This document shows, piece by piece, positions 44,045 through 51,089 of a DNA stretch of 51,215 nucleotides. Under the pieces are notes generated by a model. It did not search any database, was not told where the DNA came from, and was given only the letters and a program-made list of their open reading frames with translations. The stretch lies in assembly GCA_019359285.1 (NCBI GenBank), contig JAHHHQ010000077.1, positions 1-51,215 of the forward strand, given 5' to 3'. The first letter of the stretch is position 1. Each line of letters begins with the position of its first letter. Source of the stretch: Nodosilinea sp. WJT8-NPBG4 (GTDB taxonomy: Bacteria; Cyanobacteriota; Cyanobacteriia; Phormidesmidales; Phormidesmidaceae). The position numbers were made by a program, and so were the translations under genes.

Positions 44045-44935
44045 ATGAAAACTAAGCAATTTATCCTATTGGGCCTTCCTGGCGTAGGGCTAAGGGCGCA
44101 AGCGGCTGCGCTAGCTGAACGCTGGCAGGTTCCCCATGTGGCTATGGGGGAACTGGTCCGCGGGGCGATCGCCGCAGAGACTGCCATTGGTGTTGAGGCT
44201 CGCCCCTACGTAGATGCGGGCGAGCTGATTCCCGATGCTCTGGCAATGAAGCTAATCCGCAAGCGGTTTGAGCAGCCCGATACTATGCTCAAGGGCTGGG
44301 TTTTAGAGGGATTCCCGCGCACGTTGGCCCAAGCCCAGTCGTTTGATGAGTGGTGGGCAGCGGTGGGCCAGCCACCAGCGACGGTGGCCTATCTCAAAGC
44401 GACGCCTGAGTTTTTGATCATTCGATTATTAAATGAAAGCAGCGAAAAGCCGTCGATTTCTGCTATCCGAGACCGCTTAGAAAGCTTTCAGCAGTCGTTA
44501 GAGCCGTTGCTTGAGCACTACCAGCAGCGATCTCAGCTTGCCACCGTCAATGCCAGCCTATCGTCTGCGGAAGTCGCCCGCGCCTTGGCTGAGCTAGGCC
44601 AAGAAGACACGAGTGCGGCTAAGTTGATTCGCGATGAAGCCGAACTCGATGCGCTGTTGGCCAGTGAGCCACTGCTAGTAGTTGATTGCATGGCGTCTTG
44701 GTGTGGCTCTTGCAAACAGGTGACGCCGTCGATCGATAAGCTGGCTGAGGCCTATGGCGATTCTGTCACGGTGATGAAGATTGACTTTGACGTCAATCGG
44801 CAGATCACCAAGCGATTTGAGCTGAAGGGAATCCCTGCGGTAATGTTCTTTAAGAACGGTGAGCGGACAGAAACTCTAACTGGCGTCAAGTCTTACCAGG
44901 AATACAACGCGGCGGTAACTCGTTTGTTGGCCTGA
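44045..44935 (+). CDS. Adenylate kinase-like domain fused to thioredoxin
   Basis: The 296-residue protein joins two folds. Residues 1-185 look like adenylate kinase: the P-loop region ILLGLPGVGLRAQAAALAERW, MGELVRGAIA, GELIPDALAMKLIRKRF, and GWVLEGFPRTLAQAQSF. The P-loop lacks the normal GxGKGTQ residues (the lysine is Leu), and the LID insert is missing, so normal kinase activity is unlikely. Residues about 190-296 are thioredoxin with the active site WCGSCK at 219-224 and GIPAVMFFKNGERTE. Redox activity is therefore plausible while the kinase half may only sense nucleotide. It is followed by a strong terminator. Confidence 0.85.
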   Translation: MKTKQFILLGLPGVGLRAQAAALAERWQVPHVAMGELVRGAIAAETAIGVEARPYVDAGELIPDALAMKLIRKRFEQPDTMLKGWVLEGFPRTLAQAQSFDEWWAAVGQPPATVAYLKATPEFLIIRLLNESSEKPSISAIRDRLESFQQSLEPLLEHYQQRSQLATVNASLSSAEVARALAELGQEDTSAAKLIRDEAELDALLASEPLLVVDCMASWCGSCKQVTPSIDKLAEAYGDSVTVMKIDFDVNRQITKRFELKGIPAVMFFKNGERTETLTGVKSYQEYNAAVTRLLA

Positions 44936-44952
44936 AGCCAAACGTAGAGGAA

Positions 44953-45008
44953 CCGAGACCCGCTGCTTATCGCCCAACGTTGGGCAGCAGTAGGGCCTCG
45001 GTCTTTTT
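44953..45008 (+). terminator. Rho-independent terminator after the kinase-thioredoxin gene
   Basis: The outer arms CCGAG-ACC and GG-CCTCGG and the inner palindrome GCCCAACGTTGGGC make a long hairpin, followed by TCTTTTT. The position just after the fusion gene stop and the T-run support a real terminator. Confidence 0.8.
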
Positions 45009-45015
45009 AGGCGGC

Positions 45016-45159
45016 TTACCCAGTGAGTACGGTCTTGGTCAAGATGGCCATCTGGCGGTTCTCCGTTCCCGGAAACGCTTCGCGAACGATTCCAGCTAGG
45101 CTGCCGTAGAGAATGTGATGCACCTTAGGGCCAACTGGTGCTCGCTCAGTTGACAACAC
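45016..45159 (-). pseudogene. Protein fragment or very small gene (47 aa)
   Basis: On the minus strand a frame from a GTG at 45159 to a TAA at 45016 encodes a sequence of ordinary globular character: APVGPKVHHILYGSLAGIV, then REAFPGTENRQMAILTKTVL. The same frame is open upstream without ATG to an in-frame stop at 45193-45195. This looks like the tail of a larger protein left after deletion, or a small gene with an unusual start. I do not recognise the family. It borders the accessory patch and the next hypothetical gene on the same strand. Confidence 0.4.
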
Positions 45160-45222
45160 TGTTGCAACGGATTGTTGCTGTTGGATGCTGGTCTAGATAT
45201 TTGAGTGCCTTTGCCCCAGCTT

Positions 45223-45573
45223 TTATCCTGGAACAGCAGGCACATCTCGGAGCAAGTCTGGTTCGGTGTGTACAAAGGTGATTTGCAATGTCCCAACTAG
45301 CTCTTGCTCTTTTAGCATCGAGTCATGAGCAGGCGTGAGTTGCTCTAAGCTCTTTTGGCTCAACTGCAACCCCGTTTGTTGCAGCGTTGCAGCAAGTTTG
45401 CCCAAGTTAGCGATCGGCACCTGAAAGTTGATGCAGATTGAAATGTTTGAGTACAGGTGAAAGTCAGTAATCCAAGCTCCTGCTCGGTTAATCGCTTCAC
45501 TCACACGGTCGCTCATGCCAATCCGTTCTGCTTGGGTAAATCCGTCCAAGCGCAGTAACTGTTGCCTAACCAC
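45223..45573 (-). CDS. Hypothetical protein, accessory region
   Basis: The 116-residue protein is soluble. Its body reads GMSDRVSEAINRAGAWITDFHLYSN, ISICINFQVPIANLGKLAATLQ, QTGLQLSQKSLEQLTPAHDSM, and LVGTLQITFVHTEPDL. I do not recognise a named family; the alternating beta/alpha pattern suggests a ferredoxin-like fold. Start choice is uncertain: GTG 45573 (used here), ATG 45516, or a TTG at 45612. Codon use is looser than in core genes. It lies between the fragment at 45016 and the possible gene cassette. Confidence 0.55.
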   Translation of the reverse strand: MVRQQLLRLDGFTQAERIGMSDRVSEAINRAGAWITDFHLYSNISICINFQVPIANLGKLAATLQQTGLQLSQKSLEQLTPAHDSMLKEQELVGTLQITFVHTEPDLLRDVPAVPG

Positions 45574-45634
45574 AAGCCACCATCCAACGTGAATCAACTC
45601 TAATCTAGCCAAAGCATGCGAGAGCAGAGTCGCC

Positions 45635-45717
45635 TCCTAACAAGTGCGTTGCGGCGAAATGAGACGGTTTTGGTACTGGTGTAATAGCCCTGCATCCTCT
45701 GAACGCAACCGTTAAAC
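45635..45717 (+). other. Weak attC-like element (left edge of possible cassette)
   Basis: TCCTAAC at 45635-45641 and GTTAAAC at 45711-45717 resemble the R boxes of an integron attC site (RYYYAAC and GTTRRRY; the first has one mismatch). Arms TGCGTT (45645-45650) and AACGCA (45702-45707) sit three bases inside each box. The stem is short and the spacing is not canonical, so this is weaker than the element at 46056. Confidence 0.25.
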
Positions 45718-45731
45718 GGTGTTTCGCAGGT

Positions 45732-46061
45732 ATGGATTCATCCAACGACATTCCAAAAGAACTTCTCTCTCGTTCTCTCTCGGACCGTGAGATCGTTCTC
45801 CCATATCCAGATGTCATTGCGACCATTCATCGTTTGCCGGAGTTTGGCCTTCGCCTGCTTGGCTGGGAGGGTTGGCTTCGGTATCCCGATGGCCGCTGGG
45901 GTCATTCTGCGCGGCATCAAGGCACGGTCGATCTCTCAGACATTCCCGCGCAAGAGGCGATGGAGCTTTGCATTCGCACGCTTGAGCAGGCACACGCCGA
46001 GGCGAAGCGCGAGCCAGAGGTAGGAGAGCTTTACTTTTGTGTCATAGTTAGCGCCGCTTAA
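45732..46061 (+). CDS. Hypothetical protein in a possible gene cassette
   Basis: The 109-residue soluble protein has no family I recognise. It contains YPDVIATIHRLPEFGLRLLG, WEGWLRYPDGRWGHSARHQG and AMELCIRTLEQAHAEAKREP. Codon use (many CTT, CGT, TCT, CCA) is unlike neighbouring genes, suggesting transfer. The ATG lies 15 bases after a GTTAAAC motif and the stop codon lies inside a GCTTAAC box, which is how integron cassette genes are usually packed. It has only a weak ribosome-binding site. Confidence 0.6.
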   Translation: MDSSNDIPKELLSRSLSDREIVLPYPDVIATIHRLPEFGLRLLGWEGWLRYPDGRWGHSARHQGTVDLSDIPAQEAMELCIRTLEQAHAEAKREPEVGELYFCVIVSAA

Positions 46062-46148
46062 CTATGGGCCGCAGCAAACCCGATCATTGCGTTCTGGTTA
46101 CAATCCACGTGTCTCGCAGGCCGGGTCGCTGAATCCAGGTCGTTAGGC
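46056..46148 (+). other. attC-like recombination site
   Basis: GCTTAAC (46056-46062) and GTTAGGC (46142-46148) fit the R boxes of integron attC sites and are complementary except for one G-T type change. Nine and ten bases inside lie arms CAGCAAACCCG (46072-46082) and CGGGTCGCTG (46122-46131), which pair with one unpaired extra A on the left arm, as in true attC sites, with a further TGCG/CGCA stem inside. The orientation agrees with the gene upstream. The stop codons of both flanking genes fall in the two R boxes. No integrase gene is visible. Confidence 0.5.
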
Positions 46149-46727
46149 CAATTCTCGATGGCGGAAACAGTCTGTGGTGTGGTCGTTGACCATTCCTGCT
46201 GCCTGCATGTAGGCGTAGCAAATAGTGGTGCCTACAAATTTAAAGCCGCGCTGTTTGAGGTCTTTGCTCATGGCATCGGAGGCGGCGGTGCGAGTCGGGG
46301 CATCAGCTAGGGTCGGCCAGACATTTTGCACGGTTGCGCCATCGACAAACTGCCAAATGTAGCGATCGAAGCTGCCGAAGGTCTCTTGCACCTTGAGAAA
46401 CGCCTGGGCGTTGAGAGTGGCGGCGGCAATTTTGAGGCGATTGCGCACAATGCCCGCGTTCTGCAAAATCTCTTGGTGCTTGGTCTCGTCGTAGCCAGCG
46501 ACGATCGCAGGGTCAAAGCCATCAAAGGCGGCGCGGAAGTTTTCGCGCTTGCGCAGAATGGTGATCCAGCTCAGCCCGGCCTGGAAACCATCGAGAATGA
46601 TGAACTCGAAGTGCTTGCGATCGCAGTGCAGTGGCACCCCCCACTCGGTGTCGTGGTAGGCGATTTCAATCGGGTCGCTGTGATGCACCCAGCTGCAGCG
46701 GGGTAGAGCATCTGGAATGGGGGGCAT
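46143..46727 (-). CDS. tag: DNA-3-methyladenine glycosylase I
   Basis: Tag removes 3-methyladenine from alkylated DNA as the first step of base excision repair. The 194-residue protein has the zinc and substrate residues in RCSWVHHSDPIEIAYHDTEWGVPLHCDRKHFEFIILDGFQAGLSWITILRKRENFRAAFDGFD, IVRNRLKIAAATLNAQAFL, FGSFDRYIWQFV, and the C-terminal VNDHTTDCFRH. Its TAA stop lies in the right R box of the attC-like site. It has a start at 46727 and no partner. Confidence 0.94.
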   Translation of the reverse strand: MPPIPDALPRCSWVHHSDPIEIAYHDTEWGVPLHCDRKHFEFIILDGFQAGLSWITILRKRENFRAAFDGFDPAIVAGYDETKHQEILQNAGIVRNRLKIAAATLNAQAFLKVQETFGSFDRYIWQFVDGATVQNVWPTLADAPTRTAASDAMSKDLKQRGFKFVGTTICYAYMQAAGMVNDHTTDCFRHRELA

Positions 46728-46894
46728 AGGCCGTTGCCAAAAACGAAATCAATGCAATTGTACTGGTTTGGGCAGCGCAGTGGTCAAACCCTTGCTGGGG
46801 CCATACTTCCTTCTCTAAACAATCCCAACCCTGAGCGCCATGACTCCAGATTCATCGCTAGTATGGAAAATGTCCTTGCGTTTAGAGAGCACCC

Positions 46895-48058
46895 ATGTCT
46901 ACCGCTGCGCCCCCCATCCAGCCCCAGGCCATGGATGACATTAAACACGGTCTGCCCGTCACCATCATCACCGGCTTTTTGGGCAGCGGCAAAACCACCC
47001 TGCTCAACCATATTCTGGCCAACCAGGAAGGGCTTAAAACCGCCGTGCTAGTGAACGAATTTGGCGAAATCGGCATCGACAACGACCTGCTGATCGCCAC
47101 TGAAAACAGCGACGACACCATGGTCGAACTCAGCAACGGCTGCATCTGCTGCACCATCAACAACGACCTGATGGAAGCGGTGTACAAAGTGCTGGAGCGC
47201 CAAGACAAAATTGACTACTTAGTAGTGGAAACCACAGGACTGGCCGACCCGCTGCCCATTGCCCTGACCTTTTTGGGTACCGAGTTGCGCGATATGACCC
47301 GGCTTGACTCCATCGTCACCGTAGTGGATGCCGAAAACTATAGCCTGGATCTCTTCAATAGCCAGGCGGCCCACAACCAGATTGCCTATGGCGACATTAT
47401 TCTCCTCAACAAGGCTGACCTGGTTGATGACGCCGATCTCGATCTGCTGGAAGTCAAAATTCGGGACGTCAAAGAGGGCGCTAGAATTCTCCGCACCACC
47501 AAATCGCAGGTGCCTCTGCCGCTGATTCTCAGCGTGGGTCTGTTTGAGTCAGATAAATACTTTGGCGGCAATAGCGCTGAGGCCGATCACGACCACGACC
47601 ATCACGGGCATGATCACCACGACCACGAAGCCCACGATCACGCCAATTGTGACCACGACCACGGCCACTGTGAGCACGACCACGATGATCATGACCACGC
47701 TCACGGTCATGCCCACGGGCACCACTCTGACCACTTGGCCATCGATGGGTTTACCTCTCTGTCGTTTGCCAGCGATCGCCCCTTTGCCATTCGCAAGTTT
47801 CAGCACTTTCTCGACAACCTGCTGCCCGAGTCGGTGTTCCGGGCTAAGGGCATTCTCTGGTTTGACGAAAGCCCCAAGCGCCACATCTTTCACCTCAGCG
47901 GCAAGCGCTTTTCGCTAGATGATGACCAGTGGAAGGGCGAACCCAAAAATCAGCTGGTGCTGATTGGCCAGGGGCTAGACCACGACACTCTGCGCGAACA
48001 GCTCAACGCCTGCCTAGGGATTCCTTCGCCAAAGCGGGGCCAGGGTTTTGGCAAATAG
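46895..48058 (+). CDS. CobW/COG0523-family metallochaperone GTPase
   Basis: The 387-residue protein has the G3E GTPase motifs: Walker A GFLGSGKTTLLNHIL (about residue 27), the metal motif GCICCTINNDLMEA (about 82), ETTGLADPLPIAL, and LNKADLVDD. A histidine/aspartate-rich loop (about residues 228-282) precedes the C-terminal domain. Such proteins deliver zinc, cobalt or other metals to target enzymes or act in metal scarcity; the metal cannot be read. The ATG at 46895 lies after a purine-rich leader. A Rieske lipoprotein gene follows 15 bases after the stop. Confidence 0.93.
   Translation: MSTAAPPIQPQAMDDIKHGLPVTIITGFLGSGKTTLLNHILANQEGLKTAVLVNEFGEIGIDNDLLIATENSDDTMVELSNGCICCTINNDLMEAVYKVLERQDKIDYLVVETTGLADPLPIALTFLGTELRDMTRLDSIVTVVDAENYSLDLFNSQAAHNQIAYGDIILLNKADLVDDADLDLLEVKIRDVKEGARILRTTKSQVPLPLILSVGLFESDKYFGGNSAEADHDHDHHGHDHHDHEAHDHANCDHDHGHCEHDHDDHDHAHGHAHGHHSDHLAIDGFTSLSFASDRPFAIRKFQHFLDNLLPESVFRAKGILWFDESPKRHIFHLSGKRFSLDDDQWKGEPKNQLVLIGQGLDHDTLREQLNACLGIPSPKRGQGFGK
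47580..47745 (+). repeat. His/Asp-rich coding repeat (CAC/GAC codons)
   Basis: A run of histidine and aspartate codons encodes the metal-binding loop of the CobW protein, with irregular HDHD and HGH spacing. The low complexity also creates spurious frames on the other strand. Confidence 0.85.
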
Positions 48059-48073
48059 AGGAAAACAGAGCCT

Positions 48074-48502
48074 ATGAAGCGTCGAGAGTTTAACAATCTG
48101 CTGGCGCTGGGGTTGTTGGCTAGCTCGCTGCCGGTGGCGATCGCAGCCTGTCAATCTGACTCCACCTCTGAAGCAGGTTCGGAAGCCGAGGGTGGGTTTA
48201 TTCCCCTCGGCTCCGTAGCTGACCTAGATGCCCAGGGGAGCCTTGCCAACGAAAATTTGCAGGGCAAAAATCTGGCGGTTATCCGCGACCCCAATGCTCC
48301 AGAGGCTCTGATTGCCGTGAGTGCAGTCTGTACCCACGCTGGCTGTACTGTGACTTGGAATGGCGATCAAAACCTGTTTGCTTGCCCCTGTCACGCCAGC
48401 AATTTTAAGCCAGATGGCACGGTTGACTCTGGCCCGGCGCGGCAGCCTCTAGCGATTTTTGAGGCAAAGGTTGAGGGTGATCAGGTGTTGGTAAAGGTAT
48501 AG
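48074..48502 (+). CDS. Rieske [2Fe-2S] lipoprotein
   Basis: The 142-residue protein has a twin-arginine start (MKRREFNNLLALGLL), a lipobox AIAAC (cysteine 26), and a Rieske domain with CTHAGC (Cys86, His88, Cys91) and CPCH (Cys104, Cys106, His107). All four cluster ligands and the two disulfide cysteines of the cytochrome-type Rieske fold are present. It is exported folded and tethered by lipid, so it is a free Rieske protein outside the cytochrome b6f complex; partner unknown. It is closely spaced after the CobW GTPase and is probably co-transcribed. Confidence 0.9.
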   Translation: MKRREFNNLLALGLLASSLPVAIAACQSDSTSEAGSEAEGGFIPLGSVADLDAQGSLANENLQGKNLAVIRDPNAPEALIAVSAVCTHAGCTVTWNGDQNLFACPCHASNFKPDGTVDSGPARQPLAIFEAKVEGDQVLVKV

Positions 48503-48513
48503 GGCGTCTGGTT

Positions 48514-48554
48514 GAGGGTTTAAGGTCTGGCCCAAATTTTCCACCTTCACCCTC
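48514..48554. repeat. Dispersed hairpin repeat, copy 2
   Basis: GAGGGTTTAAGGT (48514-48526), a 16-base spacer and ACCTTCACCCTC (48543-48554) give an imperfect hairpin. It matches the outline of the element at 26794-26834, and both lie between genes. Confidence 0.55.
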
Positions 48555-48601
48555 TGTTCTCCGTTGCCTCGTCGTCCCCACTTTAGTAGGAGGCTTAGGC
48601 C

Positions 48602-49102
48602 ATGACCGACAAAGGAGCGCAACTGCATACCGACTGTCTCGCCTGTCAAATGTTGGCGGGCGCTGAGCCGGTACCGGGTGGCATCATCGCTGAGAACCCC
48701 TGGTGGGTCGCTGACCACTGCGTGGGCCCCTACGGTTTGGGGTCAGTGGTGATCAAAACCCGCACTCACCGCGAAAACCTGTGGGATTTGTCGATGGCTG
48801 AGTCGGCGTCATTAGGGCCGTTTTTGCAGCAGATGTCAGAGGCGATCGCCTTGGCTATGGCCTCTGAGCGGGTTTACGTCAGCCTCTGGGTTGACCAGCC
48901 GCCCTACCACGTTCATTTTGTGCTGCAACCCCGCTACCCGGATCACCATAACCCTCAAGAGCTGGGTCTGAAGGGACTAGAGCTTCAGGTGTTTCGCACC
49001 CTGGGCCAGCCGCCTAAATCAGCTGAGATGGCCGAGGCGGCCGATCGCATTCGCACGGTATGGCAGCAAAAATTTGCTTCCCAAGCACCGTGCGAGTCGT
49101 AG
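48602..49102 (+). CDS. HIT-like domain protein
   Basis: The 166-residue protein resembles the histidine-triad fold: the entry CLACQMLAG, GGIIAENPWWVADHCVGPYGLGSVVIKTRTHRENLWDLS, and the active-site segment YHVHFVLQPRYPDHHNP. The triad is degenerate: HVHF instead of HxHxH, so only two of the usual histidines remain, as in some phosphorylase-type or inactive relatives. Function is uncertain, possibly nucleotide-binding. The ATG has an AGGAGG site 8 bases upstream. Its last 13 bases overlap the start of dtd. Confidence 0.75.
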   Translation: MTDKGAQLHTDCLACQMLAGAEPVPGGIIAENPWWVADHCVGPYGLGSVVIKTRTHRENLWDLSMAESASLGPFLQQMSEAIALAMASERVYVSLWVDQPPYHVHFVLQPRYPDHHNPQELGLKGLELQVFRTLGQPPKSAEMAEAADRIRTVWQQKFASQAPCES

Positions 49103-49542
49103 TGCAGCGGGTGACGACCTCCACCGTCACCGTAGACGAGCAGGTTGTGGGGAAAATTGGTGCAGGACTCAACCTCCTGGTGGGCATTGCGCCTACCGAC
49201 ACCGCCGCCGAACTGACCTGGATGGCGCGCAAATGCTTAGATTTGCGGCTGTTTCCGTCACCGGGCAGCGATCGATGGGATCTCTCCATTCAAGAGATTC
49301 AGGGCGAAATTTTGGTGGTCAGCCAGTTCACCCTCTACGGCGACTGCCGCAAGGGACGACGACCCTCCTTCGATGGGGCCGCCCCACCAGCCCAGGCAGA
49401 AGCGCTCTATAACGACTTTGTGGCCCTGCTGCGCACCAGCGACCTGCGGGTAGAAACCGGCAAATTTGGCGCGATGATGCAGGTCGAAATCCACAACGAC
49501 GGCCCTGTAACCCTGATCTTGGAACGGGATGCCCTTGGGTAA
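49090..49542 (+). CDS. dtd: D-aminoacyl-tRNA deacylase
   Basis: Dtd removes D-amino acids and glycine mischarged onto tRNA. The 150-residue protein shows VRVVVQRVTTSTVTVDEQVVGKIGAGLNLLVGIA, MARKCLDLRLFPSP, ILVVSQFTLYGDCRKGRRPSFDGAA (the SQFTL site), and MMQVEIHNDGPVTLILE (the NxPxT-type motif). I chose the GTG at 49090 because it gives the family start VRVVVQRV; the ATG at 49060 is ten codons upstream inside the previous gene. It overlaps the HIT-like gene by 13 bases. Confidence 0.94.
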   Translation: MRVVVQRVTTSTVTVDEQVVGKIGAGLNLLVGIAPTDTAAELTWMARKCLDLRLFPSPGSDRWDLSIQEIQGEILVVSQFTLYGDCRKGRRPSFDGAAPPAQAEALYNDFVALLRTSDLRVETGKFGAMMQVEIHNDGPVTLILERDALG

Positions 49543-49586
49543 CAAACCCAGGGATATAGCGTTGGCCACTGCGCCTAGGACACGAG

Positions 49587-50134
49587 TCACTCCACCAGTG
49601 TTGAACCAGCGCAATTCAGCTCAAGGTTCTGACCCATCGGGTAAGCCTTAATTTCTGCCAAGACGGCCATCAGCTCGCTGGCGGTATGAAAGGCGCGGCG
49701 CCCTGCTCCACTAGGTCTCGATGCATGAGCCCCCGGTGCTGGGCTTGCTCATCAATCAGAGAGGGTGAAGTTCTAGGCAAGGGTGCCGGTGGCTTGAGCC
49801 CGCTCTAGGGCGCTGTAGCTCCCGAGGAAATAGTATTCGTAGATTAAGTCAAAGGGGCCGGTGCGCTCCAGCCCGGCGTGCAGAACAGGGTTGAGGGCCG
49901 GACACCTACTTGCGCTGGCCAGGCTGCCCTTGGGGCACAGGCAGCGGCTGGTGTAGGGGAATGCTAAGTCCTCTAAGGGGGACCCCCAGCCTACGTCGCA
50001 AAGAGCTCCACCGTTGCCCGCTGGTGGTACAGAGCGCGAGTCATTTCCTGCACATGGATAGAACAGACCTTTTGACCAAATACCGAAATGCGCGAACCGG
50101 CGTAGACATTAGCAAGCCGTGAGACCCTTTTCAT
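49587..50134 (-). pseudogene. Decayed glycosyltransferase gene (GT4-like N-terminal part)
   Basis: Read on the minus strand, successive pieces in different frames join into one protein: MKRVSRLANVYAGSRISVFG, QKVCSIHVQEMTRALYHQRA, VGWGSPLEDLAFPYTSRCLC, then LNPVLHAGLERTGPFDLIYE and YYFLGSYSALERAQATGTLA (stop), LIDEQAQHRGLMHRDLVEQG, and AFHTASELMAVLAEIKAYPM. The order and wording (VFG..CSIHVQE, GPFDLIYE, EEQAQHRGL) resemble the N-terminal domain of cyanobacterial family-4 glycosyltransferases. At least three shifts or stops and loss of the C-terminal half make it a pseudogene. The family is from memory. Confidence 0.6.
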
Positions 50135-50293
50135 AAACAAGACCAACTTCCCCAAGTTAGGGCAGTGGTCATTTTGAGCTAGGGTTGCTAAAGTAAACAT
50201 GCTTTGATTTTTGTAAATAAATTATTAATAAAACTAATGTCAGATTGTACGTAACGCGAATTCGCCACCAGCGGTGAGGAGTTTCTGGAGTCT

Positions 50294-51028
50294 ATGTCTG
50301 CGATCACTATCTTTTGCGATTTTGACGGCCCTATCGCCGATGTATCTGAGCGCTACTACGCTACCTACCGCCAGGGTTTAGCGTGGGCTCAGGCCAATGC
50401 TCAGGCCCAGGGCAACCCAGTCTCCGTGCGTTACTTATCAAAATCCCAGTTTTGGACTTTCAAGCAAAACCGGGTGCCCGATCGGCAGATAGCCCACTGG
50501 TCGGGGCTAGATGGGGCCAACATCGATGCCTTTTTGGCGCAGGTGAGCCGCATCGTTAATCAAACTACTCTGCTCGATCGCGACCAGGTGCAACCCCAAG
50601 CTCGGGCAGGCTTAGATCTCCTACGCCAGTTCCAGGTACGGGTGGTGCTTGTTACTCTGCGGCCTCCCGATCAGGTTATGGACTTTCTAGACCAGCACGA
50701 TCTCCGCTGGGCCATCAGCGATCTCTACGGTATGCCCCAGGTTGACGCCGCCTATATCAACCAGGCGAGCCACAAGGTAGAGCGGCTGCGGGCGGCGATC
50801 GCTACCCAACAGCGCCAGGGCTACGACCTCCGTCAAAGCTGGATGGTTGGTGATACCGAAGCCGACATCATGGCTGGCCAGACCCTCGGCCTAGAGACAG
50901 TTGCGGTTACCTGCGGCATTCGCAGCAGCAGCTATCTCCAAGGGTTTCGTCCTACCCACCTGCTGCCCAATCTGTGGATAGCCTGCCAAAAACTCCAGCA
51001 GCGAGTCACCCTAGGCGGGTGCGCATAG
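50294..51028 (+). CDS. HAD family hydrolase
   Basis: The 244-residue protein is a haloacid-dehalogenase hydrolase: motif I FCDFDGPIADV (nucleophile Asp about residue 9), motif II VVLVTLRPP, and motif III/IV near SWMVGDTEADIMAGQTLGLETVAVTCGI. Most members are phosphatases. A cap region between motifs I and II (about residues 20-95) is helical. The substrate is not evident; relatives include phosphoglycolate phosphatase-like enzymes. A GAGGAG site lies 12 bases before the ATG. It is the last complete gene before the IS end. Confidence 0.9.
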   Translation: MSAITIFCDFDGPIADVSERYYATYRQGLAWAQANAQAQGNPVSVRYLSKSQFWTFKQNRVPDRQIAHWSGLDGANIDAFLAQVSRIVNQTTLLDRDQVQPQARAGLDLLRQFQVRVVLVTLRPPDQVMDFLDQHDLRWAISDLYGMPQVDAAYINQASHKVERLRAAIATQQRQGYDLRQSWMVGDTEADIMAGQTLGLETVAVTCGIRSSSYLQGFRPTHLLPNLWIACQKLQQRVTLGGCA

Positions 51029-51089
51029 GCAATTTTGTCTAGGAAACTGTCCCGCTAGGTTTGATGGGCAAGCAAAATTTGCCTAATTC

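Noticed and set aside
45130..45187. A third attC-like element (CCAAC ... GTTGGAT, 58 bases)
   Set aside because: The first box mismatches the consensus, the inner stem is small, and the stretch overlaps a protein-like frame on the minus strand.
47549..47893. Antisense hydrophobic frame over the CobW His-rich loop
   Set aside because: The valine-rich sequence is simply the complement of His/Asp codons.
49991..50200. 69-codon minus-strand frame taken as an intact gene
   Set aside because: Its sequence continues in other frames downstream as one glycosyltransferase-like protein, so it is a pseudogene piece.
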